Below are positions 57,641 to 64,000 of a DNA stretch of 64,000 bases, one piece after another. Every line of letters begins with the position of its first letter. The first letter of the stretch is position 1. The position numbers and the translations under genes are program-made. Below the pieces are notes generated by a model, which worked only from the letters and a program-made list of their open reading frames with translations, had not been told where the DNA came from and searched no databases. The DNA is from Saccharothrix sp. NRRL B-16314 (GTDB lineage: Bacteria; Actinomycetota; Actinomycetes; Mycobacteriales; Pseudonocardiaceae), in contig NZ_JNXC01000010.1 of the NCBI RefSeq assembly GCF_000716595.1, positions 115,169 through 179,168 of the forward strand. Direction: 5' to 3'.

Positions 57641-58480
57641 TCAGCGGAACGCGGCGATGTTGCGGGCGGTCCAGTCCGCGAAGGAGCGCGGAGCGCGGCC
57701 GAGGACCCGCTCCACGTCCGGGCTGACGCGCAACTCGGCCGGCCTCGGGGAGCTGAGGATGTCCAGGGTGTCGTCGGCGAGTTCCCCCGGCATGCTCCTG
57801 GTCATCCCGGCCTTGGCCTCCTCGCGGGTGAGCTCGTGGAACCGCACCGGTGAGCCCAGCGCGTCGGCGATGGCCTCCGCCTGACGGCGCGGCGTGATCA
57901 CCTCCGGTCCGGTCAGCTCGTACACGGCGCCGGTGTGCACGTCGTCCAGCAGGCACGCCGCCGCGACCTCGGCGATGTCCGCCGGGTCGATGATCGGCAC
58001 ACCGGTGTCGCCGAAGGGAGCGGCGACCACCTGCCGCGTGCGGACGGATTCGGCCCACCACAGGGCGTTGGAGGCGAACCCGCCCGGCCGCAGGATGGCC
58101 CACTCCAGACCCGACTCGCGCAGCACGTCCTCCAAGGCCCGCATCGCGATCCGCGTCGTGCCGAAGGGCCTGGTCGCGACTCCCAGCGAGGAGAGCAGGA
58201 CGACCCGGCGGACTCCTCGGGCCGCGGCTAGGCCGATGACGTCGGCGGGGTTGGCCCCGGCGGCGTGCAGGTCGCCGGACAGGAGGAGGAACAGGGCCTT
58301 CGCCCCGTCCAGCGCGGGTTCGAGGCCGGCGGGCTCGGCCAGGTCGGCCACCACGTGACGGACGCCTTCCGGCACCGTTGCGGCGTGCCGTGACACCGCA
58401 GTCACCTGCTGCCCGCGCACGGCCAGCGACTCGGTCAGGGGTCGGCCCACGTTCCCGGTCGCCCCGGTTACCACGATCAT
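57641..58480 (-). CDS. NmrA-like NAD(P)-binding oxidoreductase
   Basis: 279 residues, atypical SDR/NmrA fold: IVVTGATGNVGRPLTESL (GxxGxxG at residues 7-13), VVADLAEPAGLEPAL, VVLLSSLGVAT and the active-region ILRPGGFASNALW. The usual YxxxK is absent, typical for NmrA/QorB-like proteins, which act as NADPH-sensing regulators or quinone reductases. Divergently transcribed from an HxlR gene 95 bases away, as is common for such quinone-responsive pairs. Confidence 0.88.
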   Translation of the reverse strand: MIVVTGATGNVGRPLTESLAVRGQQVTAVSRHAATVPEGVRHVVADLAEPAGLEPALDGAKALFLLLSGDLHAAGANPADVIGLAAARGVRRVVLLSSLGVATRPFGTTRIAMRALEDVLRESGLEWAILRPGGFASNALWWAESVRTRQVVAAPFGDTGVPIIDPADIAEVAAACLLDDVHTGAVYELTGPEVITPRRQAEAIADALGSPVRFHELTREEAKAGMTRSMPGELADDTLDILSSPRPAELRVSPDVERVLGRAPRSFADWTARNIAAFR

Positions 58481-58534
58481 GAAAGCTCCTGTTGCGCCTG
58501 GATGTTCGGTGTTCCCACGACGCTAGGAGCCGGG

Positions 58535-58567
58535 CTTACTCCTGGTAAGGACGTACCTCGGGGTAAG
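58535..58567. promoter_or_regulatory. likely HxlR operator region
   Basis: CTTAC-TCCTG-GTAAG at 58535-58549 and TACC-TCGG-GGTA at 58554-58565, two adjacent inverted repeats in the 95-base divergent promoter region between the NmrA-type and HxlR genes. Confidence 0.55.
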
Positions 58568-58575
58568 CTCATGAC

Positions 58576-58947
58576 GTGACAGGAGGCGCGCAGCTCACGC
58601 AGGGCGACACCAAGGCGCGGTATGAGGTGTTTCACACCGACTGCCCCGCGCGCAACGCGGTCGACCACGTGACCAGCAAGTGGGGCATCTGGGTGCTGAT
58701 CTCGTTGCTGAGCAACGACCTCCGGTTCTACGAGCTGCGCGAGAGCATCCAGGGCATCAGCGAGAAGATGCTCGCCCAGTCGCTGCGCGCGCTGGTCCAG
58801 GACGGGTTGGTCTGGCGGAAGGTCGAACCGACGACACCGCCCCAGGTCACCTACGGGCTGACCGAGTTCGGCCGGGACGTCGGCGAGCCGCTGACCGAGT
58901 TGTTCGACCGGATCACACGACGGCTGTCGCCGCGCGGCGTGGAATAG
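58576..58947 (+). CDS. HxlR-family transcriptional regulator
   Basis: 123 residues: winged helix with TDCPARNAVDHVTSKWGIWVLISLLSNDLRFYELRESIQGISEKMLAQSLRALVQDGLVWR, wing TPPQVTYGLTEFG. The conserved Cys before the first helix (TDC) is the redox- or electrophile-sensing residue of YodB/QorR-type members. It probably represses the divergent NmrA-type gene and responds to quinones or aldehydes. GTG start; the Shine-Dalgarno is weak. Confidence 0.92.
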   Translation: MTGGAQLTQGDTKARYEVFHTDCPARNAVDHVTSKWGIWVLISLLSNDLRFYELRESIQGISEKMLAQSLRALVQDGLVWRKVEPTTPPQVTYGLTEFGRDVGEPLTELFDRITRRLSPRGVE

Positions 58948-58979
58948 GGCGGCAGCGGCCGGCGACGAAGGCACGTCCG

Positions 58980-59219
58980 GCGCGGCCGGGCGCAGCCTAC
59001 GGGCGCGGTGCCTGCGCGGCGGGAGGTGTGGTCACGGCGGCAATCCCCGGTGCCGCAACGTGGTCACAACGCCAACTGGCTGTACGTGGACGACGTCGAC
59101 GTGCTCACCAACGCCGGCCGCGGCGCCGTCATGGTCGGCAGCGAACCTGCGCCGTCTTCGGCACGCACCTCGGCGTCACACCGACCGCGTACCGCCGAGC
59201 GTTCCGCGCCACGCCCTGA
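58980..59219 (+). pseudogene. GlxA/AraC-family regulator remnant
   Basis: One frame holds WLYVDDVDVLTNAGRGA, the conserved end of a GlxA-type amidotransferase-like domain (LYVDDGDVLTSAG); a second frame holds FGTHLGVTPTAYRRAFR, the last helix of the AraC HTH. The rest between and before them is missing or shifted, so this is a deleted, frameshifted regulator fragment. Confidence 0.55.
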
Positions 59220-59232
59220 ACGGCAGCGGCGT

Positions 59233-59814
59233 TCACCGCCGTTCGACGGCGGCTCTCGCGGCTCGCTCGATCTCCGCGCGCCGGGCTTCCCGGATGGCGG
59301 CGTCGCGCGTGGTCGCGTACCCGACTGCCGTTCCTGTCGCGCCGTCGAGCTGTTCGCGCAGGATGTCGGCGTGTCCGGCGTGCCGGCTGGTCTCGGTGAG
59401 CACGTGGACCAGGACGTTGAACAGCATGACGTCGGGGCGCGGCCACCAGGGCACGTGGCCCGGAGCGTCGACGGCGAGCGCGGTGATCGTCGCGTCGGAG
59501 TGTGCCCATACGCGCCGGTAACGGGCGACGATCTCCTCCCGCGTCTCGTGCTCGCTCGCCCACATGTCGGTGCCACGTGCGGCGGTGTCGTCCCATCGGG
59601 GGAGGGGTTCGGGGAACGGCCGGTCGAAGACCTCGCCGAAGTACCTGGACTCCGACAGCGACAGGTGCTTGACCAGGCCGAGGAGGTTGGTCCCCGTCGC
59701 GGTCAGGGGGCGGCGCACCTCGTACTCGCCGAGCCCGTCGAGCTTCCATAGCACCGTCTCGCGGATCTCGCGCAGATCGCTGTGCAGGTACTCCTTCGCG
59801 AAGTCGTCGATCAC
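59233..59814 (-). CDS. DinB/DUF664 family protein
   Basis: 193 residues from the GTG at 59814. Four-helix DinB-like fold: REIRETVLWKLDGLGEYEVRRPLTATGTNLLGLVKHLSLSESRYFG, DVMLFNVLVHVLTETSRHAGHADILREQLDG. The His residues in VKHLSLSE and HVLTETSRHAGHADI are the metal ligands expected for the thiol-S-transferase-like DinB superfamily (bacillithiol or mycothiol-using enzymes). Cytoplasmic. In actinomycetes such proteins may use mycothiol; the substrate is unknown. Twenty bases from the flavin oxidoreductase gene on the same strand. Confidence 0.88.
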   Translation of the reverse strand: MIDDFAKEYLHSDLREIRETVLWKLDGLGEYEVRRPLTATGTNLLGLVKHLSLSESRYFGEVFDRPFPEPLPRWDDTAARGTDMWASEHETREEIVARYRRVWAHSDATITALAVDAPGHVPWWPRPDVMLFNVLVHVLTETSRHAGHADILREQLDGATGTAVGYATTRDAAIREARRAEIERAARAAVERR

Positions 59815-59834
59815 GGTGCACGAGTCTCGCACGT

Positions 59835-61127
59835 TCAACGGGCCAACTGCTGGTCCGGCTCGGGTTGGGGTTCCGGGTCGAGGTGGTGCCAGACGACGCG
59901 GTTGGGGCGGGTCGAGCGGAGGGTCCGGGCGACGAAGAACGGGTTCAAGGCGTTCAGCATGGACCGGTTGCGGGTGATCACCGACGTGAAGCGGGCGGCG
60001 ACGCGGGTGTCGCGGACGGATGCCGAGAGGACCAGGCGCATCAGCAGGGACAGCGCCGACCGCTTGCTCAGGTCGATGATCTGCGCCTGGTGCGGGATCA
60101 GGTGGTACCGGTGCTTCCACTGGTAGCGCCGGGCGGCGGCGTCGATCTTCTTCACGTCACCCTCCAGCAGGGCTGGGGCGACGGCGTCGCTGAGCCATTC
60201 GGCGCCCTGGAACGCCCAACCGCACCCCGCGCCCTCCAACGGGTCCGCGACCAGGGCGGCGTCACCGATCAGGGCGACGCCGCGCGCGGTGATGCGCCGG
60301 CGGGTGATGCTCGGGTAGTCGCGGTAGCCCTGGACGTCCGACGTGCGTTCGGCGCGCGAGAGGTCGGGCCCGTCCGGCAGGTTCGCGTACGCCCCGAGCA
60401 ACGCGGCTTCCTTGTCCGCTTGGGACTTGAGCAGCTTCCGCTTGTCCAGCATGGCGGCGAGCACGACGTGGCCGTTGTCCATCTGGCCGACGGAGATCAC
60501 GTCCGGCATGGCCAGCCAGATGCTCAGCGTCCGCTCGGACGGCACGTCCACGTTGCGGTAGTGGGCGAACAGCGAGAATCGGGAGCTCGGTGTCTTGTGG
60601 CCGGGCAGCTTCGCCAGCTCGGCCACTTTGGACGCGTAACCGTCCGCGCCGACGACGAGTCGGGCCGTGTACGTCCGCTCGGCGGAGCCGGTGCCCGCGA
60701 CCACCCCGTTCACCCGCCCGGACGTGTCCCGGGTCAGCGCACGCACCTTCCCGCCGAGGACGAGGTCGACGCCCGGTGTGCCCGCCGCGGCGGTCCGCAC
60801 GATCGGGTCCAGCGTCTGGCGGCGGATGTTGTACCCGTGCGGCGGGCACCCGGCGGACTCCGGCACGTGCAACCACCCGTACGGGGTGAGGAAGCCGTCG
60901 TGCGCGCGAACCCCGCCCGCCGCCTCGATCTCCTTGTCCAGCCCCAACCGGCGCAACGTGGGCAGCGCGCTGGACCGGATCGAGCTCGTGCACATCCGCT
61001 TGTAGGTGTCCGGGCTCCGGTGCGCCTCCAGCAGCGCCACGTTCAGCCCGGCGCGGCCCAACAGGATCGCGGCGGCGCTGCCCGCGAGCCCCGCGCCCAC
61101 GATCACCACGTCGTAGTTGTCACTCAT
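59835..61127 (-). CDS. FAD-dependent oxidoreductase (geranylgeranyl-reductase/halogenase-like)
   Basis: 430 residues: GxGxxG motif VVIVGAGLAGSAAAILLGRAG, LEAHRSPDTYKRMCTSSIR (family-typical R/C region), DG-like LVVGADGYASKVAEL and the GD motif VALIGDAALVADPLEGAGCGWAFQGAEWL. Belongs to the flavin group that includes digeranylgeranylglycerophospholipid reductases and flavin-dependent halogenases, but the halogenase WxWxIP motif is not seen. Next to SRPBCC, KAS III and PKS genes, so it is likely a tailoring enzyme of the cluster that starts at the right edge. Confidence 0.85.
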   Translation of the reverse strand: MSDNYDVVIVGAGLAGSAAAILLGRAGLNVALLEAHRSPDTYKRMCTSSIRSSALPTLRRLGLDKEIEAAGGVRAHDGFLTPYGWLHVPESAGCPPHGYNIRRQTLDPIVRTAAAGTPGVDLVLGGKVRALTRDTSGRVNGVVAGTGSAERTYTARLVVGADGYASKVAELAKLPGHKTPSSRFSLFAHYRNVDVPSERTLSIWLAMPDVISVGQMDNGHVVLAAMLDKRKLLKSQADKEAALLGAYANLPDGPDLSRAERTSDVQGYRDYPSITRRRITARGVALIGDAALVADPLEGAGCGWAFQGAEWLSDAVAPALLEGDVKKIDAAARRYQWKHRYHLIPHQAQIIDLSKRSALSLLMRLVLSASVRDTRVAARFTSVITRNRSMLNALNPFFVARTLRSTRPNRVVWHHLDPEPQPEPDQQLAR

Positions 61128-61164
61128 CTCGACTCCTGGCTCCCGCCGACGTTGTCCGGTGCGC

Positions 61165-61644
61165 TCAGTGCCGGCGCTGCTCGGTCTGGCGCTGCATGTA
61201 CGCCTTGGCGCGCTTCATCTCGGCCTCGATGTCCGCGGGCAGGTTCCGCCGCAGGATCGGTTCGAGCAGCCAGCGCGCGACCGGGGCGACGCCGATGCTG
61301 GTGACGCTCCTGATCACCGTGCCACCCTCGGTCGGCGTGCAGTCGAAGCTGCTGGTGAAGGTCATCAGGCGGTGGTTCAACTTGTTGTGCGGCAACGGGG
61401 TCAGCGACATCTCGATGCGGGTGTCGGACACCCGGTGCACCCGCATCACCATCTTCGGCGCGGGCCCCGGGAGGCCCGGCAGCGCGGGCTTGAACTTGAA
61501 GTCGGTCAGGTCGCCCTGTCGACGGGCCCAGACGATGGCCGCGATCTTGTGGTCCACTTCGGCGTAGCGGTGGACGTCCAGCACGAACTCGATGAAGTCG
61601 TCCGGCGTGCAGTTCATCGCCTCTTCGACCGTGACTTCGACCAT
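61165..61644 (-). CDS. SRPBCC (polyketide cyclase/START-like) protein
   Basis: 159 residues from the ATG at 61644: VEVTVEEAMNCTPDDFIEFVLDVHRYAEVDHKIAAIVWARRQG, then MVMRVHRVSDTRIEMSLTPLP, FTSSFDCTPTEGGTVIRSVTSIG and a long C-terminal helix RNLPADIEAEMKRAKAYMQR. The helix-grip fold binds hydrophobic ligands and includes aromatase/cyclases; here the N-terminal motifs fit the general START/polyketide cyclase group. It starts 148 bases away from, and divergent to, the KAS III-like gene. Possibly acts on the same product. Confidence 0.85.
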   Translation of the reverse strand: MVEVTVEEAMNCTPDDFIEFVLDVHRYAEVDHKIAAIVWARRQGDLTDFKFKPALPGLPGPAPKMVMRVHRVSDTRIEMSLTPLPHNKLNHRLMTFTSSFDCTPTEGGTVIRSVTSIGVAPVARWLLEPILRRNLPADIEAEMKRAKAYMQRQTEQRRH

Positions 61645-61792
61645 GTCCGGAGCGTACCTTCCTGTCGCTGCCGCTGTCACCGAAAAACCTTGCGCGACAA
61701 GCGTTTTCACGGTTGTTCCTGGCGCGCGGGGGAGCAGGTGCGGCATAGTGGTGTGGTCGTGCAGGACCGGGTTTCCGCGAGAGGATGGCGAC

Positions 61793-62797
61793 GTGCCGCC
61801 AGTCAGCATCGCCGCGTTCGGCAGGTACCTCCCGGCCGAGGTGGTCGAGACCGAGCCCGTCGACCCCGCGGTCGACCCGCTCGGCGCGAACCCGCTCCTG
61901 CGCCTGCCGAGGACCAGGCACCTCGTCGCCCGCGGTGAGCGCGCCGCCGCGATGATCGCCGAGGCCGCGCGGCCGATGTTCGCCGGGCTCGGCGTCGAAC
62001 CCGCCGGCAACGTCGACCTGCTGATCACCAACGTGCTGCTGCCGGACAACTTCATCACCGGCAGCGGCGCCGAGGCCGCGCACCTGCTCGGCTGCGACCC
62101 GGAGTCGATCATCGACCTGCACAACACCGGGTGCGCGGCCTTCCCGTACATGCTCAAGATCGCCCGGTCGATGATCGCCGCGGGCGAGGCGCGCACCGTG
62201 CTCATCGCCAACGTGCAGAACACCGCCGGGCAGCTGTTCGCCCAGCCGGAGCTGAGCAAGAAGAACAGCGCGGCCACCGCGGGTGACGGCTGCGGCGTCG
62301 CCTACCTCACCGCCGACGGACCGTCGCCGGTGCTCGGTGTCCACACGCGCAGCACACCCGCCTTCGCCGACGACATGGACGCCAGCACCCAGGACGGCCG
62401 CCGGTACTGGGAGGCCGGTGTCGGCGAGGTGGAGATCACCTTCACCGAGGAGCGGTCGGCCGAGATCATCGACCGCGGCAACCGGCTCATCCCCGACGTG
62501 GTCCGTGAGCTTTGCGGCAAGCTCGGCGTCGCGGTCGAGGAGATCGACCTGCTGGTCACCAACCAGCCGAACCGGATGTTCCTGCACAAGTGGCGCCAGG
62601 CGCTCGGCCTCAGGCCCGAGCAGCACCTCGACACGTTCGACCGCTTCGGCAACCTCTACGGCTCCGCGGTGCCGATCACCCTGGCGACCGCGGCGGCCGA
62701 GGGGAAGCTGCCCGACGGGGCGCTGGTCGTCATGGCGGGTTTCGCGCACGCGGGCGACTTCGCCGCCGCCGCGGCGATGCGGTGGCGGCAGTCCTGA
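61793..62797 (+). CDS. KAS III-like (3-oxoacyl-ACP synthase III) condensing enzyme
   Basis: 334 residues from the GTG at 61793 (GAGAGGA upstream). Thiolase fold with the nucleophile Cys in DLHNTGCAAFPYMLK (about residue 114), and the Asn of the triad in FDRFGNLYGSAVP. The position of the general-base His of KAS III (HQAN) reads TNQPNRMF here, so the His is replaced by Asn (codon 62561-62563). This suggests an acyltransferase or a specialised starter/condensation enzyme, as in DpsC/CerJ-type relatives, rather than standard fatty-acid initiation. Transcribed alone on the plus strand, it converges on the thioesterase gene. Confidence 0.88.
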   Translation: MPPVSIAAFGRYLPAEVVETEPVDPAVDPLGANPLLRLPRTRHLVARGERAAAMIAEAARPMFAGLGVEPAGNVDLLITNVLLPDNFITGSGAEAAHLLGCDPESIIDLHNTGCAAFPYMLKIARSMIAAGEARTVLIANVQNTAGQLFAQPELSKKNSAATAGDGCGVAYLTADGPSPVLGVHTRSTPAFADDMDASTQDGRRYWEAGVGEVEITFTEERSAEIIDRGNRLIPDVVRELCGKLGVAVEEIDLLVTNQPNRMFLHKWRQALGLRPEQHLDTFDRFGNLYGSAVPITLATAAAEGKLPDGALVVMAGFAHAGDFAAAAAMRWRQS

Positions 62798-62816
62798 CCG
62801 GTGCCGGGGTGGGTGG

Positions 62817-63665
62817 CTAGCGGACACCGGCGCCCACCTCCGGCAGCCAGGACGCGATGAGCTTCGCGGTCATCGCCGCCTGTTCCTCCAGGACGGAGAA
62901 GTGGTCCGCGGGCAGGGACACCACGCTGTCCGCCACGTCCCACGCGGGCCAGACCTCGTCGCGGCCGTGAGGTAGTTCGGCGCGGATCTGGAGGGTCGGC
63001 GTCCGCCCTTCGACGGGCGTCCAGTCTTCGAGGATTCGCAGGTAGGCGCCCATCGCGAGCAGGTTGGCGTCGTTGACCGCCATCCCCTCGCCGTCCCGGT
63101 CGAGCACGCTGCCGAGCGCCCAGTCGAGCATCGCGCCGCGCAGGGCGGGGTTCGGGTCGAGGGTGTCGATCAGCACCACGCCTGCCGCGGCCGAGCCGTT
63201 GTTCTCAAGCCGCTGTGCGAGCGCGTGGGCGACGACGCCGCCGATCGAGTGGCCGACCAGGACGTAGGGCGCGTCCGTCTTCCGCACGGCCAGGGCGAGC
63301 GCCTCCAGCGCGGCTTCCCACGTCACGGGCACCGGAGCGTCCCGGTCGAAACCCGGCAGCACCAACGCCGACGCCCTCGGCCGCTGCTCGAACGCCGACG
63401 CGAGCCGGGCGAACTGGTGCGGCCCGGACCCGACCAGGAACGACGGGACGAAGATCAGTGCCGGGGTGGCGTCACCCTCGCTGACCAGCACCCGGCGAGG
63501 TGGTGCGGGCAGGTCGTCGGCGGTGTGGAACGCCGGGAGGAACCGGGACGCGGCCTGCAACACGGGGACGGCTTCGGCGAGCCTCCGTGACGCGTGTGCG
63601 CGGCGCAACAAGGTCGTCAACGTGCCGGGCGGTGCGGCGGTGAACGCGGCGGGAAGGCCGGTCAT
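62817..63665 (-). CDS. type I PKS-associated thioesterase-type alpha/beta hydrolase
   Basis: 282 residues: LIFVPSFLVGSGPHQFARL near the start, nucleophile elbow YVLVGHSIGGVVAHALA (Ser in GHSIGG), acidic DTLDPNPAL and the catalytic His in LPADHFSVL. This is the thioesterase domain fold of modular PKSs, with an N-terminal extension (VPVLQAASRFLPAFHT), as a separate protein. Its ATG is 4 bases after the PKS stop codon, so it is cotranslated with the synthase and likely releases or edits its product. Confidence 0.9.
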   Translation of the reverse strand: MTGLPAAFTAAPPGTLTTLLRRAHASRRLAEAVPVLQAASRFLPAFHTADDLPAPPRRVLVSEGDATPALIFVPSFLVGSGPHQFARLASAFEQRPRASALVLPGFDRDAPVPVTWEAALEALALAVRKTDAPYVLVGHSIGGVVAHALAQRLENNGSAAAGVVLIDTLDPNPALRGAMLDWALGSVLDRDGEGMAVNDANLLAMGAYLRILEDWTPVEGRTPTLQIRAELPHGRDEVWPAWDVADSVVSLPADHFSVLEEQAAMTAKLIASWLPEVGAGVR

Positions 63666-63669
63666 CCGG

Positions 63670-64000
63670 TCAGTTCACCCCCAGTTCGTTGTCGATGAAG
63701 TCGAAGATCTCACCCGCGGTCGCCGACTGGATGCGATCGGCCGACTCCACTTCCGCCCCGCTGTCGAGCAGCAAACGCAGGGAGCGCAGGCGTTTGGCGA
63801 TCCGGGCGCGCTCCGACTCGTCCGCGGACTCGGACAACGTCGCCAGCTGGTCGAGCACGGCGTCGACGTCGCTGGTCGGCGCCTCGGGCCTGAGCCGGTC
63901 CAGGAGGTAGGTGGTGAGGGCGTGGGGTGTGGGGTGGTCGAAGACGAGGGTGGGGGTGAGGGTGAGTCCGGTGGTGTGGGTGAGGTGGTTGCGGAGTTGG
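63670..64000 (-). CDS. C-terminal end of a type I modular polyketide synthase (ACP and docking domain; truncated by window edge)
   Basis: About 109 residues are visible, entering from the right edge. QLRNHLTHTTGLTLTPTLVF then DHPTPHALTTYLLDRLR is the second half of an acyl-carrier-protein domain (after the DSL serine, which is outside). The rest, DAVLDQLATLSESADESERARI through AGEIFDFIDNELG, is a helical C-terminal docking domain, normally contacting the next synthase. Yet the next gene is a free thioesterase-type protein, not another PKS. The synthase continues beyond the window, so module content is unknown. Confidence 0.93.
   Translation of the reverse strand, partial: QLRNHLTHTTGLTLTPTLVFDHPTPHALTTYLLDRLRPEAPTSDVDAVLDQLATLSESADESERARIAKRLRSLRLLLDSGAEVESADRIQSATAGEIFDFIDNELGVN

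Noticed and set aside
1..64000. Genome-wide recoding of TAG suggested by two interrupted genes
   Set aside because: At least five well-formed genes in the window end in TAG at the expected protein terminus, so TAG functions as a stop here; local mutation or readthrough remain possible.
1..64000. tRNA, rRNA and riboswitch genes
   Set aside because: No sequence with a convincing tRNA cloverleaf, rRNA core or conserved riboswitch motif was found on reading the intergenic regions.

Overview
The window is about 72% GC by eye, has dense codon third-position G/C, GTG/TTG starts and 4-base ATGA/GTGA gene overlaps, and encodes a conservon, DGPF/ECF42 genes, a SARP-type regulator and the end of a modular type I polyketide synthase. 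This points to a filamentous actinomycete, probably Pseudonocardiaceae (Saccharothrix, Lentzea or Actinosynnema-like). That placement is inference; no rRNA or tRNA gene is present to settle it.

Left part (1-9.6 kb): a membrane-protein tail, an alpha/beta hydrolase, a small lipoprotein, a large secreted multidomain protein whose frame is broken by one TAG codon, a secreted subtilase, an unknown protein, an APH-type kinase, an O-methyltransferase, a Pro/Gln-rich small protein and a spermidine-synthase-like protein. At 9.6-15.2 kb: a P450/SDR pair, then a DGPF protein and an ECF42-type sigma factor coupled by GTGA overlaps to a 37-unit GLxx repeat ORF and a winged-helix protein. A match to the ECF42 promoter lies upstream. 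At 15.2-22.5 kb: an amine oxidase fused to a cyclic-nucleotide-binding domain, and a six-gene conservon (sensor-kinase-like, roadblock, DUF742, GTPase, two P450s). One of the P450s lacks the ExxR arginine.

Middle (22.9-48.3 kb): an ABM-fold protein; a minus-strand redox operon (flavin monooxygenase, LLM oxidoreductase, DUF2867) facing a degraded Baeyer-Villiger monooxygenase plus an AhpD-like protein across two mirror-image promoters carrying the same palindromic operator; a second subtilase; a 1141-residue SARP/ATPase regulator; a MarR/MFS divergent pair; a secreted peptidoglycan-binding protein; a GT2 glycosyltransferase-ABC exporter operon whose first ABC gene is split by TAG; a DHA2 transporter; and a flavin monooxygenase/cupin pair divergent from a complete NMT1-type ABC importer.

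Right part (47.5-64 kb): a regulator with an IS30-like and a MarR-like HTH divergent from a TIM-barrel protein; a probable RNA-repair pair (polynucleotide-kinase-like plus Thg1-like); AIM24 protein; a MoxR ATPase/vWA-metallopeptidase-like triad; NmrA/HxlR divergent pair; DinB protein; and at the edge a flavin oxidoreductase, SRPBCC protein, KAS III-like enzyme, thioesterase and the C-terminal end of a type I PKS that continues beyond the window. Several degraded gene remnants (NIPSNAP, SAM methyltransferase, GlxA/AraC, BVMO) mark past rearrangement between these blocks.
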